A stretch of 64,000 bases of DNA from Brachybacterium sacelli (GCF_017876545.1 NZ_JAGIOD010000001.1:2418001-2482000), one strand, 5' to 3'; shown: positions 26,977 through 35,564, counted from the first letter of the stretch. A program made the numbers and translations. The notes: generated from the letters alone by a model not told the origin.

Positions 26977-29900
26977 CGAAGAATCCCACCCCGCTCGGCG
27001 CCGCACACCTCGCGGCCCTGCTCGAGCAGCCCCCGCCGACGGCCGAGCAGACCGCCGTCATCGAGGCGCCGCTGGCCCCGATGCTGGTGGTCGCCGGCGC
27101 CGGCTCCGGCAAGACCGAGACCATGGCCTCCCGCGTCGTGTGGCTGATCGCCAACGCGATCGTCGAACCCCGGCAGGTGCTCGGGCTGACCTTCACCCGC
27201 AAGGCGGCACACGAGCTGTCCGCCCGGATCACCGCGCGCCTGGGCGCCCTCGCCGAGGCGCTGCGCACCGAGGGCCTCACCCTGCCGCCGGGGCTGGAGC
27301 GCGGCGGCGACGAGCTGGTCGGCCAGCGGCCCCTCGTGCACACCTACAACGGCTTCGCCCTCGACCTGGTGCGCGAGCACGCCCTCGCCGTCGGCATCGA
27401 TCCCGAGCTGACCATGATGTCCACCTCCGCCACCTGGCAGCTCGCGCACGAGATCGTCGAGGGCTGGGACGACTCCCTGGACCTCGAGGCGTCCCCGGCC
27501 ACCCTCACCGCCGCCCTGCTCTCGCTGACCTCCTCCCTCGCCGACCACCTCGTCACCCCCGAGCAGCTGCGCACCCATCTCACCGAGATCCGCGACCACC
27601 TCGCCGGGATCCCGCTCCAGGTCGAGGGCAGGCGCCGCACCACCCCCAAGGCCGTCTCCTCCGTGCTGGGGGCGCTGGAGTCCCGGCTCGCCCTGATCCC
27701 GCTGCTCGAGCGCTTCGCCCAGGTCCGCACCGACAGCTCCGCCCTCGACTTCGCCGACCAGGTCTCCCTCGCCGCGCGGGTCGCGCGCGAGGTGCCTGCC
27801 GCCGGTCGCCTCGCCCGGCGCATGCATCGCGTGGTGCTGCTCGACGAGTTCCAGGACACCTCCGTCGCGCAGCTGAGGATGCTCACCGACCTCTTCGGCC
27901 CCGGGCACGCGGCCTGCGCCGTGGGCGACCCGCAGCAGGCGATCTACGGCTGGCGCGGCGCCTCGGCCGCCTCGCTGGCCGGCTTCGCCGAGGCCTTCGC
28001 GACCCCCGAGCAGGACGTCCTGCAGCGCACCCTGTCCACCTCCTGGCGCAACGACGAGGCCGTCCTGGCCGTCGCGAACCGCCTCGCCGCCCCGCTGCGG
28101 GAGGCGGACGCCGGTCTCAGCATCCCCGAGCTGCAGGCCCGACCCGGTGCGGGGGAGGGGGCCGCCGAGATCCTCGAGGCCTCCGACGAACGGGCCGAGG
28201 CCCGGGCCATCGCCGCGTGGATCCGGGCCCGCCGCGCCGAGGACGTCCACGCCGACGCCCCGGCGTCGGCCGCGGTGCTGGTGCGTGCGCGCCGCCAGAT
28301 CCCGGCCCTGGTCGAGGGGCTCGAGGCGGCGGGCCTGCCGGTGCACGTCGTGGGGCTTGGCGGTCTCCTGCACCGCCCCGAGGTGGCCGACGTCCGGGCC
28401 GTCCTCGAATGCGCCCACGACCCGGGTCGGGGCGATGCGCTGATGCGTCTGCTGACCGGGCCCCGAGTCCGCCTCGGTGCCCGCGACCTGTCCGTGCTGG
28501 GACGGTGGCGGGACCGCATGGGATCACGTCTGCGGCGTCGCACCGACGCCCCCGGCGGCGAGGACGAGGCCGAGACCGTCTCCCTCGTCGACGCCGTCGA
28601 CGACCTGCCGCCGACGGACTGGACCGATCCCTCGGGGCGCTCCCTGTCCGCCACCGGTCGTGCCCGGCTCGAGCAGGTCCAGCAGATGCTGCGCGAGATG
28701 CGGCGCCTGCTGCCGCTGCCGCTGCCGGACCTCGTGACCGCCGCCGTGCGACTGCTGGACGTCGACCTGACCCTGCTCGCCCGGGACCCGACCTCACGGG
28801 CGCTGGCGGACCTCGAGGCGCTGCGGGACCACGCGGCCGCCTTCGAGCGCACCGCCCGCCGCGGCGGACTGGGCGCCTATCTCGACCTGCTCGAGATCAG
28901 CGAGGACGAGGAGGCGGGCCTCGCCGTCACCGCCGCGCCGGAGCCCGACGCGCAGGAGGACGCCGACGCCGCGGTGACGATCGTGACCATGCACTCCGCG
29001 AAGGGTCTGGAGTGGGACCTGGTGGCCGTCGCCGGGCTCACCGAGGGCTCCGTGCCCTCCTACGACCTGCGGCGGGCGAAGACCGATGAGAGCGGGCGGG
29101 TGCGCGTGCCCGACAACGGGTGGCTGTCCTCGCTGGCCTCGGCCGCGGTGCCCACCGCGCTGCGCGGCGATGCGGACACCCTGCCGGAGCTGGCCTGGGC
29201 CGAGGCGGACACGCAGGTCGACGCCGAGTCCCTGGTCGAGGAGTACCGCTTCGCCCAGGGGGAGGAGTCGCTGCGCGAGGACCGTCGGCTCATGTACGTC
29301 GCCGTCACCCGGGCCCGCCGGCGCCTGCTGCTGACCTCCGCCGCCTGGCGCACCGGACTGACGACGGCCCGACCGCGCTCCCGCTACCTCGTCGAGGCCG
29401 GGCCGCTGGTCCCTGACCGCTTCCGCACCGTGCAGGAGGTGCCCGAGACCAATCCGCTGGAGGCCGAGCGGCCCCGGGCCCAGTGGCCGCCTGCGCAGGG
29501 GGAGGCGGAGTCGGCACGGCGTCGCGCCGCCGAGACCCTGGCGGCGGTGGGGGAGAACCCTCCGGACGGCGAGGAGCTCGCGGGCAGCGACCCCGCGCTC
29601 GCCGAGATCGTGCGACGGACCCTCAGCGACCTCGAGCAGCAGGCCGCGCCCCCGGCCGTGCACTCACCTCCGCGACTGTCCGCCTCCCAGGTGGTCCACC
29701 AGGCTCGCGACCCCCGCGGCGCGGCGATCGAGCTGCTCCGGCCGCTGCCGCGCCGGCCGTCCCCGGCCGCCGCCCGCGGCACCGCCTTCCACGCCTGGCT
29801 CGAGTCCCGCTACGACAGCGCGACGCTGCTGGACCTGGAAGACGTCGCGGACCTCGCGGACCTGGCCGAGGAGGACGGTGACCGGGCCGAGGAGCTCGCC

Positions 29901-30269
29901 CTGCGCGAGGCCTTCGTCGCCTCCGCATGGGCCGATCGCATCCCGCTCGCCGTCGAGCAGCCGGTGCAGACCCGGGTGGGGGAGATCGCAGTGCGCGGCG
30001 TGATCGACGCGGTCTTCGCCGACCCCGAGGGCGGCGACGGCAGCGACGGCGTGCTCATCGTGGACTGGAAGACCGGGCGCGTGCCCCGCCCCGCCCAGCT
30101 GCGCGAGCGCTCCCTCCAGCTGTCGCTGTACCGTCTGGCCTGGCACGAGAGCACCGGGCTCCCGCTGTCGCGGATCCGCACCGCCTTCCACTTCGTGGCC
30201 GACGGGGTGACCCACGAGGTGCGCCGTCATCCCTCCCGCGAACGGATGGCGCAGATGCTGCAGGGGTGA
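26973..30269 (+). CDS. adnB: AdnB-like motor-nuclease subunit
   Basis: This 1098-residue partner of AdnA has an intact SF1A motor: Walker A AGAGSGKT (41-48), motif II DEFQD (291-295), GDPQQAIYGWRG, MHSAKGLEWDLVAV and YVAVTRARRRL. The C-terminal nuclease has the GVIDAVF Asp and VDWKTGR Lys of the PD-(D/E)xK family, with QLSLYRLAW behind it. AdnB is expected to be the driving motor. The GTG start at 26973 overlaps the adnA stop (GTGA). It ends 4 bases before the convergent phosphotransferase gene. Confidence 0.92.
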   Translation: MTKNPTPLGAAHLAALLEQPPPTAEQTAVIEAPLAPMLVVAGAGSGKTETMASRVVWLIANAIVEPRQVLGLTFTRKAAHELSARITARLGALAEALRTEGLTLPPGLERGGDELVGQRPLVHTYNGFALDLVREHALAVGIDPELTMMSTSATWQLAHEIVEGWDDSLDLEASPATLTAALLSLTSSLADHLVTPEQLRTHLTEIRDHLAGIPLQVEGRRRTTPKAVSSVLGALESRLALIPLLERFAQVRTDSSALDFADQVSLAARVAREVPAAGRLARRMHRVVLLDEFQDTSVAQLRMLTDLFGPGHAACAVGDPQQAIYGWRGASAASLAGFAEAFATPEQDVLQRTLSTSWRNDEAVLAVANRLAAPLREADAGLSIPELQARPGAGEGAAEILEASDERAEARAIAAWIRARRAEDVHADAPASAAVLVRARRQIPALVEGLEAAGLPVHVVGLGGLLHRPEVADVRAVLECAHDPGRGDALMRLLTGPRVRLGARDLSVLGRWRDRMGSRLRRRTDAPGGEDEAETVSLVDAVDDLPPTDWTDPSGRSLSATGRARLEQVQQMLREMRRLLPLPLPDLVTAAVRLLDVDLTLLARDPTSRALADLEALRDHAAAFERTARRGGLGAYLDLLEISEDEEAGLAVTAAPEPDAQEDADAAVTIVTMHSAKGLEWDLVAVAGLTEGSVPSYDLRRAKTDESGRVRVPDNGWLSSLASAAVPTALRGDADTLPELAWAEADTQVDAESLVEEYRFAQGEESLREDRRLMYVAVTRARRRLLLTSAAWRTGLTTARPRSRYLVEAGPLVPDRFRTVQEVPETNPLEAERPRAQWPPAQGEAESARRRAAETLAAVGENPPDGEELAGSDPALAEIVRRTLSDLEQQAAPPAVHSPPRLSASQVVHQARDPRGAAIELLRPLPRRPSPAAARGTAFHAWLESRYDSATLLDLEDVADLADLAEEDGDRAEELALREAFVASAWADRIPLAVEQPVQTRVGEIAVRGVIDAVFADPEGGDGSDGVLIVDWKTGRVPRPAQLRERSLQLSLYRLAWHESTGLPLSRIRTAFHFVADGVTHEVRRHPSRERMAQMLQG

Positions 30270-30273
30270 GGGC

Positions 30274-31236
30274 TCAGGGCTGCTCGTCGCGCGAGCTCAG
30301 CGCGTCGTAGGTGCGCTCGGCCTCGTCCCGCGCCAGCTGCGCGAGGTCGGCGTCGAGGTCGGCGATCATGCCGCGCGCGTCGGAGACGATCGACTCGTCG
30401 CCGGTCTCCAGCCCGTGGGCGAGCCACTCGGCCACGGCGAACTCGCCGAGCGCCTGCGCCCGCTCCACCAGGCGCGGATGCACCTCGGTGGGCAGCTCCT
30501 GACGGTAGGCCGCGTAGAGCTCGTCGAAGCGCTCCGGTTCGAGCGTGGAGATCAGCCAGGCGAGGTCCGTCGCGGCGTCCGCGACCCGGGAGGAGGACCA
30601 GTCCCGCAGCGCGCTGATCCGTTCCTCGGCGTGGAACATGCTCTCCTCGGACAGGTCCCCGTGGATGAACTGCGGGGTGACGTGCCACAGCTCCTCGTCC
30701 TCGAGCAGGGCCTCCCAGCGCTGCGCCACGGCCGCGGGCAGGTGCCCGCCCTCCTTCGCTTCGAGGACCCGCTCGCGATGCTCCGCGAGCAGGGCCTCCG
30801 GGGTGAACGACTCGACCCCGGCCGCCTCGGCGGCGTACCGCGGGACGGTGTGGATGCGGGCCAGGACCTGACCCATCGAGCGGGCCAGATCCGGGCTCTC
30901 CTGCAGGTCCTCGAGCATCAGCGGGCGACCGACGGGCGCCTCCGTGACGGCGGCGCGGCCACCCTCGGAGAGCTTCACGAAGCCCAACACCGGCGGGATC
31001 ACCCCGTGCAGCGGGGTGCCGGTGAGGGCGTCGGCCACCTTCAGATCCTTCTCGAGACGGACCCCGGAGGCCGTCGAGGAGGGCGAGAGCACCATGACGC
31101 GACGGCCCTGTTCACCGACGACGCCGGCGACGTCGAGGTCCTCGGTCGGGGTCGCGATCGGCGTGGTCCGCACCGGGACGAGTCCGGGGACCGCCGCCGC
31201 GGCCAGAGCAGCCAGGGAATAGGAGTTGCGATGCAC
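30274..31236 (-). CDS. APH/MPH-like phosphotransferase
   Basis: This 320-residue protein has an aminoglycoside/macrolide-phosphotransferase kinase fold. The catalytic loop reads FIHGDLSEESMFH, with Ser where most members have the metal-binding Asn (H-x-D-x4-N), and the second metal Asp is in SALRDWSSSRVADAATDLAWL. That loop variation is also seen among macrolide kinases. It may modify an antibiotic or a metabolite; substrate is not known. Its position between adnB and nudC, close to whiB7, makes a drug-tolerance role worth testing. GTG start at 31236 is 6 bases after TACGGT (reverse strand, 31243-31248). Confidence 0.8.
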   Translation of the reverse strand: MHRNSYSLAALAAAAVPGLVPVRTTPIATPTEDLDVAGVVGEQGRRVMVLSPSSTASGVRLEKDLKVADALTGTPLHGVIPPVLGFVKLSEGGRAAVTEAPVGRPLMLEDLQESPDLARSMGQVLARIHTVPRYAAEAAGVESFTPEALLAEHRERVLEAKEGGHLPAAVAQRWEALLEDEELWHVTPQFIHGDLSEESMFHAEERISALRDWSSSRVADAATDLAWLISTLEPERFDELYAAYRQELPTEVHPRLVERAQALGEFAVAEWLAHGLETGDESIVSDARGMIADLDADLAQLARDEAERTYDALSSRDEQP

Positions 31237-31285
31237 CCGTCCACCGTACCCGGCGGACCCTCCTGATCCGCGTAGGCTTCAGGGC

Positions 31286-32203
31286 ATGGCGAAGCTCCGC
31301 GGCCCGCATCTGCACACCCCCCTGACCCTGCTCGGCTCCGACCGTGACGCGCTCAGTCGCATCGACCCGGCGATGATCGCGCCCGGCGAGGACGCCCGCT
31401 ACCTGATCACCCGCGCCGGGGAGGCCGCCCTGGACGAGGGCGAGGACGGGTCGCTCCGGCTCGCTCTGGAGACCGAGGACCCGCGGCGCGGCGCGCACGA
31501 GCCGCTCGTGCTGCTGGGCCGACGGGACGGCCTGCGGATCCTGGGCGTCGAGGTCACCGAACCCAGCGCCGAGCTCGACGATCCCGGGCGTGATCTGCGC
31601 GACCTGCGGCGCGTCGCGGAGATGCTCGAACCCGCGGACTCCGATCTCGCCCTGACGGCGGTGGCGATGGGCGCCTGGCACCGCTCCATGCGCTACTGCC
31701 CGCTGTGCGGGCAGGGGCTCGAGGCCGAGGTGGGAGGCTGGGTGCTGCGCTGCCGGGAGGACGGCAGCGAGCACTTCCCGCGCACCGACGCCGCCGTGAT
31801 CATGGCCGTGCGCGACGGCGAGGACCGGCTGCTGCTGGCCCGCAACGCGAACTTCCGCGGCCGCTTCCACTCGGTCCTGGCCGGCTTCGTCGAACCGGGG
31901 GAGAGCCTCGAGTCCGCGGTGGCCCGCGAGGTCGCGGAGGAGGTCGGGCTGAAGGTCGAGGAGGTCGAGTACGTCGGCAGCCAGCCCTGGCCCTTCCCCC
32001 GTTCGCTGATGATCGGCTACCGCGCCTGGGTCCCGGGCGCCGTGGAGCTCACGCTGCAGGAGGACGAGATCGCCGAGGCCCGCTGGTTCACGCGGGAGGA
32101 GCTCGCGGCGGCGCTCGCCGCCGAGGAGGTCGAGCTGCCGAACAACGCCTCGCTCGGCCGGGCCCTGATCGACGACTGGTACGGCGGACCCGCCGAGGCG
32201 TGA
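31286..32203 (+). CDS. nudC: NAD+ diphosphatase / NAD-decapping NUDIX hydrolase
   Basis: NudC splits NAD(H) into NMN and AMP and can remove the NAD cap from RNA. The 305-residue protein has a zinc ribbon starting CPLCGQ (about residue 138) and later GWVLRCREDGSEHFPRTDAAVI, and the Nudix box GFVEPGESLESAVAREVAEEVG. The NudC signature SQPWPFPRSLM follows. ATG at 31286 is preceded by TAGGCT (31273-31278) and 7 bases, so it is likely leaderless. The short spacing to the divergent phosphotransferase puts both promoters in the same 49 bases. Confidence 0.93.
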   Translation: MAKLRGPHLHTPLTLLGSDRDALSRIDPAMIAPGEDARYLITRAGEAALDEGEDGSLRLALETEDPRRGAHEPLVLLGRRDGLRILGVEVTEPSAELDDPGRDLRDLRRVAEMLEPADSDLALTAVAMGAWHRSMRYCPLCGQGLEAEVGGWVLRCREDGSEHFPRTDAAVIMAVRDGEDRLLLARNANFRGRFHSVLAGFVEPGESLESAVAREVAEEVGLKVEEVEYVGSQPWPFPRSLMIGYRAWVPGAVELTLQEDEIAEARWFTREELAAALAAEEVELPNNASLGRALIDDWYGGPAEA

Positions 32204-32263
32204 GGCCCCCGCCGTCCACAGCGCCCCTCGGTCCGTCGGGGGTCGCTGGCAGGATGGGTCGTG

Positions 32264-34381
32264 ATGACCGCCGCCAACCCTGAGACCCCCGCCCAGCCCG
32301 TCGATGCCGAGAGCATGCTCGACGCCCTCGACCCGGAGCAGCGGGAGGTCGCGCGCACCTTCGGCGCCCCCCTCTGCGTGCTCGCGGGCGCCGGCACCGG
32401 CAAGACCCGCGCGCTGACCCACCGCATCGCCTACGGCGTCGCCACCGGCCAGCTGAACCCTCGCCACGTGCTCGCGGTGACCTTCACCGCGAAGGCCGCC
32501 GCCGAGATGCGCTCGAGACTGAGGGACCTCGGGGTGCCCGCCGTGCAGGCGCGCACCTTCCACGCCGCCGCCCTGCGCCAGCTGCGCCACTTCTGGCCGC
32601 GCGTGGTCGGCGGGGCGATGCCCGAGATCATGGCGAACAAGTTCCCGGGCGTCGGCGAGGCCTGCCAGCGCCTGCACATGAGCGTGGACCGGGCGGCGCT
32701 GCGCGACCTCGTCGCCGAGGTCGAGTGGTCCCGGGTGACGATGCTCACCCCCGAGTCCTATCCGGAGGCGGCCGAGAAGGCCCGCCGCCCCGGCGTCGCG
32801 GGCTTCGACGCCCGCTCCGTCTCCCGCATCCTCACCCAGTACGAGGAGGTCAAGAAGGAGCGCGGCGTCATCGACTTCGAGGACGTGCTGCTGCACCTGG
32901 TGGGCTTCCTCACCGAGCGGGCCGACGTCGCCCGCGAGGTCCGCGGCCAGTACAAGCACTTCCTCGTCGACGAGTACCAGGACGTCTCCGCCCTCCAGCA
33001 CACGCTGCTGCGGCTGTGGCTGGGCACCTCCGACGACGTCTGCGTGGTCGGCGACGCCGCCCAGACCATCTACACCTTCGCCGGCGCGCGGGCCTCCTAC
33101 CTGCTCGACTTCCGCAAGGAGTTCGCCCGCGCCCGCACCATCCGGCTCGAGCGCAACTACCGCTCCACCCCGCAGATCGTGCGGATGGCCAACACCGTCC
33201 TGGACGGCGCCCGCGGCCGGACCAGGACCAGCCGGCTCACCCTGGTCTCCCAGCGCGAGGACGGCCCGCCCCCGCTGGTGGAGTCCTTCGCGGACGACCC
33301 CGCCGAGGCCGACGGCATCGCCGATCGCATCCGGGACCTGGTCGCCGAGGGGAGGCCGGCCGCGGACGTCGCCATCCTGTTCCGCACCAACGGCCAGTCC
33401 GAGGCCTTCGAGCAGGCCCTGACCGCACGCGGCATCGGCTACCTGGTGCGCGGCGGCGATCGCTTCTTCGAGCGCCAGGAGGTGCGCCGGGCGATGGTGT
33501 CGCTGCGGGCCGCCACCCGGGTCGAGCAGCTCGACCCGGCCCGCGCCGTCCGCGACATCCTCGCCCAGCAGGGATGGTCCTCGGAGCCCCCGGAGACCAC
33601 GGGGGCGATCCGGGACCGCTGGGACTCGCTGAACGCTCTGGTGAGCCTGGCCGACACGGTCACCGCCCGGCCGGCTGCCACCATGGTCGATCTGGTGCGC
33701 GAGCTGGAGGAGCGCGCCGAGGCGCAGTCCGCCCCCGTCGTCGACGGCGTCACCCTCGCCTCCGTGCACGCCGCCAAGGGTCTCGAGTGGCCGGTCGTGT
33801 ACGTGGTCGGTGCCAGCGACGGACTGCTGCCGATCTCGATGGCCACCACCGCCGCCGAGGTCGAGGAGGAGCGTCGGCTCCTCTACGTCGCCCTCACCCG
33901 GGCGAAGGACCTGCTCACCGTGAGCTGGTCCGCCGCCCGCACCCCGGGCGCCCGCGGCAGCCGCAAGGCCTCCCGCTTCCTGGACGGGGTGCTCGAGCAT
34001 CCGGACGCCCCGGGGACCGGCCCGGGCGCCGGCCCTCGCCGCACCGGTCGCCGCAGCGCCACCGTGTACGCCGAATGCCGTGTGTGCGGGCAGGGACTGG
34101 TCTCCCCGCGCGACCAGCGACGCGGCCGCCACGAGGGCTGCCCGCCACTGGCCGACGCCGCCCTGCTGGAGGAGCTGCGCGACTGGCGACGGGAGCGGTC
34201 GGGGCAGAACGGGGTCCCGGCCTACGCGGTGCTCACCGACGCGGCGCTCGAGGCGCTCGCCGAACGGGGCCCCCGCACCGAGCAGGAGCTGCTGGCGGTC
34301 CCGGGCATCGGCCCGGGCAAGGCCGAGCGGTTCGGCCCCGCGCTCCTCGAGCTTCTCGCCCGGCACCGCGTCGAGCAGTGA
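32264..34381 (+). CDS. uvrD2: UvrD2-type helicase with zinc motif and HRDC domain
   Basis: This 705-residue SF1A helicase unwinds DNA 3' to 5'. It shows AGAGTGKT (41-48), VTFTAKAAAEMRSR, VDEYQDVS, GDAAQTIYTFAGA, RNYRSTPQIV, VHAAKGLEWPVVYVVG and VALTRAKDLL. Before the C-terminal HRDC domain (about 640-705) lies C605-x2-C608-x14-H623-x2-C626. Mycobacterial UvrD2 is known for four Cys here; this one has His in the third place, still a plausible zinc site. HRDC ends with PGIGPGKAERFG. GTG at 32261 is an alternative start. Confidence 0.92.
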   Translation: MTAANPETPAQPVDAESMLDALDPEQREVARTFGAPLCVLAGAGTGKTRALTHRIAYGVATGQLNPRHVLAVTFTAKAAAEMRSRLRDLGVPAVQARTFHAAALRQLRHFWPRVVGGAMPEIMANKFPGVGEACQRLHMSVDRAALRDLVAEVEWSRVTMLTPESYPEAAEKARRPGVAGFDARSVSRILTQYEEVKKERGVIDFEDVLLHLVGFLTERADVAREVRGQYKHFLVDEYQDVSALQHTLLRLWLGTSDDVCVVGDAAQTIYTFAGARASYLLDFRKEFARARTIRLERNYRSTPQIVRMANTVLDGARGRTRTSRLTLVSQREDGPPPLVESFADDPAEADGIADRIRDLVAEGRPAADVAILFRTNGQSEAFEQALTARGIGYLVRGGDRFFERQEVRRAMVSLRAATRVEQLDPARAVRDILAQQGWSSEPPETTGAIRDRWDSLNALVSLADTVTARPAATMVDLVRELEERAEAQSAPVVDGVTLASVHAAKGLEWPVVYVVGASDGLLPISMATTAAEVEEERRLLYVALTRAKDLLTVSWSAARTPGARGSRKASRFLDGVLEHPDAPGTGPGAGPRRTGRRSATVYAECRVCGQGLVSPRDQRRGRHEGCPPLADAALLEELRDWRRERSGQNGVPAYAVLTDAALEALAERGPRTEQELLAVPGIGPGKAERFGPALLELLARHRVEQ

Positions 34382-34500
34382 AACTGCAGGTCAAAAAATA
34401 GATGTGCGTTCTGCGGATGGTGTGTAGACTCATCTGCGTCAATCGTCCACGTCGTGGACCGGGAAGCCGGGACGCGCGCATGAGAAAGGGGGTGGCCTCA

Positions 34501-34608
34501 GTGATCGATATCAGGAATCTCGCAGGAGCAGGCCTGCGCCCCCTTGGCGCGCCCTCCCTTCTGCCGCGCGAACGGGGCAATGCCCCCGCGGTGCCCATCC
34601 CGAGCTGA
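34501..34608 (+). CDS. candidate upstream ORF of the whiB7 leader
   Basis: This 35-codon frame starts at GTG 34501 with AAAGGGGG at 34485-34492 about 8 bases upstream. It ends at TGA 34608, immediately before the hairpins that precede whiB7. The same frame could start at ATG 34480. Position and size fit the translated leader peptide known for whiB7 in mycobacteria and streptomycetes, where drugs that stall ribosomes induce whiB7. Peptide sequence itself is not conserved in that role. Confidence 0.45.
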   Translation: MIDIRNLAGAGLRPLGAPSLLPRERGNAPAVPIPS

Positions 34609-34627
34609 CGAGGACCACCTCGCTGCT

Positions 34628-34649
34628 GGTGCGGCACCGCCGCCGCACC
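34628..34649 (+). terminator. candidate attenuator hairpin in whiB7 leader
   Basis: A perfect 8-bp stem GGTGCGGC/GCCGCACC with a 6-base loop lies 20 bases after the upstream ORF stop and 50 bases before the whiB7 start. There is no U tract, so it may act as a Rho-type or pausing attenuator, or only structure the leader. The attenuator role is inferred from the known whiB7 arrangement. Confidence 0.45.
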
Positions 34650-34698
34650 TCCGCCCGTACGGGCTCGTCCCCCCGACGATCTTCGAAGCAGCGAGACG

Positions 34699-34992
34699 AT
34701 GACTTCTCTACTCACCACATTCCTGAACCCCGCCGAGACCGCGGGTCACATGCTGCCCTGCCACGACGCCGGCGTGGCCGATCTGTTCTTCTCCGAGCGC
34801 CCCGCCGAGCTGGAGCAGGCCAAGTCGCTCTGCGCCGACTGCCCCCTGATCCAGGAGTGCCGTCAGGGCGCCCTCGACCGCGGGGAGCCCTGGGGCGTCT
34901 GGGGCGGTGCGATCTTCGAGTCCGGCCGCATCATCGCCGTCAAGCGCGGCCGTGGCCGTCCCCGGAAGAACCGCGACCAGAACGCCGCATGA
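34699..34992 (+). CDS. whiB7: WhiB7-type antibiotic-response transcription factor
   Basis: WhiB7 binds the primary sigma factor and activates intrinsic drug-resistance genes. This 97-residue protein has the four [4Fe-4S] ligands Cys21, Cys45, Cys48 and Cys54 (C-x2-C-x5-C after the first), the G(V/I)WGG turn as EPWGVWGG (63-70), and a C-terminal AT-hook RGRGRP (83-88). AT-hook plus this position after uvrD2 identifies WhiB7 rather than other Wbl proteins. Long leader and autoregulatory promoter are described separately. A strong terminator follows. Confidence 0.93.
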   Translation: MTSLLTTFLNPAETAGHMLPCHDAGVADLFFSERPAELEQAKSLCADCPLIQECRQGALDRGEPWGVWGGAIFESGRIIAVKRGRGRPRKNRDQNAA

Positions 34993-35012
34993 CCCCCGCC
35001 GGCCCGAGACCG

Positions 35013-35064
35013 GACGCACGAGGGGCGGGGCACCTCGATGGTGCCCCGCCCCTCGTCGTGCGTC
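35013..35064. terminator. strong bidirectional terminator
   Basis: A 14-bp perfect stem AGGGGCGGGGCACC (35021-35034) pairs with 35040-35053 around a TCGAT loop. It is extended by 8 more pairs (35013-35020 with 35057-35064) after a 3-base bulge. It separates the convergent ends of whiB7 and the DUF5679 gene and can stop both. Confidence 0.9.
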
Positions 35065-35074
35065 GGGCAGACCG

Positions 35075-35233
35075 TCAGGCCTTACCGAGGATCCGGTTCA
35101 GCTTGGTGCCGCACTCCGGGCACACGGCCTTCGCCATGCGGCGGCCGTTGGAGACGACGACGTCCCCCTCGGCCTCCCGCTTCTCGCGGCACTTGACGCA
35201 GTAGAACTCTCCGGCATAGGTCTCGTCGGCCAT
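35075..35233 (-). CDS. DUF5679 zinc-ribbon protein
   Basis: This 52-residue protein has two CxxC knuckles, FYCVKC (Cys12, Cys15) and VCPECG (Cys38, Cys41), forming a small zinc ribbon. Its sequence fits DUF5679, a short actinobacterial family of unknown function. AAGGAG at 35239-35244 lies 5 bases upstream of the ATG, and a possible -10 TACAGT (reverse strand, 35312-35317) lies about 80 bases upstream. It is too short for many gene finders. Confidence 0.85.
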   Translation of the reverse strand: MADETYAGEFYCVKCREKREAEGDVVVSNGRRMAKAVCPECGTKLNRILGKA

Positions 35234-35472
35234 ATCCGCTCCTTGTGGGAATCGATGGTGGTGATCGCTTCTCCGGACGCGCAGCTCGTGCCGCGAGTCA
35301 GGGACCGTGCCACTGTAGCGGGGAGCGGCCGAGGTGCCGAATCGGGATCGGTGCTCCGACCGGGGCGGCCCGTCGCACGCTTCGGGATCAGGAGGCCCTG
35401 CGAGGGGCCGAGGAAGTGCGCACGACGAGCCGACATCGGAGGCCCCGTAGGCGTCGTGAGGCCTTGAAGGGC

Positions 35473-35564
35473 CGTGGGACCCCGGGGGCGCTCAGCACCA
35501 CGCGCACCTTCCCCGTGTGCGTCCTGCTAGTTATCCCGGGGTCCCACGTTCTAGGGAAACCTAG
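35473..35564. other. nested long hairpin plus GAAA-tetraloop hairpin
   Basis: A perfect 14-bp inverted repeat CGTGGGACCCCGGG (35473-35486) pairs with 35535-35548. Nested inside are AGCA/TGCT (35494-35497 with 35525-35528), a symmetric CC/CC internal loop, and ACGCGCAC/GTGTGCGT (35500-35507 with 35515-35522, one G-U) closing a CTTCCCC loop. Three bases-pair blocks in register make chance unlikely. It is followed by CTAGG-GAAA-CCTAG (35551-35564), a GNRA tetraloop. I match it to no known RNA family; it could be a small RNA or a DNA-level site. Confidence 0.7.

Larger units (their letters stand above)
34382..34698 (+). promoter_or_regulatory. whiB7 promoter and structured leader (317-base gap)
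   Basis: The gap between uvrD2 and whiB7 resembles known whiB7 leaders. An A/T run AAAAAATA (34393-34400) sits directly before a possible -35 (ATGTGC, 34402-34407) and a -10 TAGACT (34425-34430), the layout used when WhiB7 activates its own promoter through its AT-hook. The roughly 260-base leader then holds a candidate upstream ORF (34501-34608). It also holds hairpins GGGGC/GCCCC (34574-34586), CGAGG/CCTCG (34609-34622) and a perfect 8-bp stem GGTGCGGC/GCCGCACC (34628-34649). In known cases ribosome stalling on the upstream ORF relieves attenuation; that mechanism is inferred here. Confidence 0.65.

Noticed and set aside
23680..27006. Very long open frame on the minus strand continuing upstream of the TetR gene
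   Set aside because: It is antisense to adnA, Gly/Arg/His-rich without domains, and typical of open antisense frames in high-GC DNA. Only the last 220 codons make a TetR protein.
31112..34366. 1084-codon minus-strand open frame antisense to nudC and uvrD2
   Set aside because: It has low-complexity composition and no motif, while the plus strand encodes two well-conserved enzymes.
35473..35548. tRNA gene or integron attC site
   Set aside because: The pairing is a single long hairpin with no cloverleaf or CCA end, and the GTTRRRY core of attC is not present.
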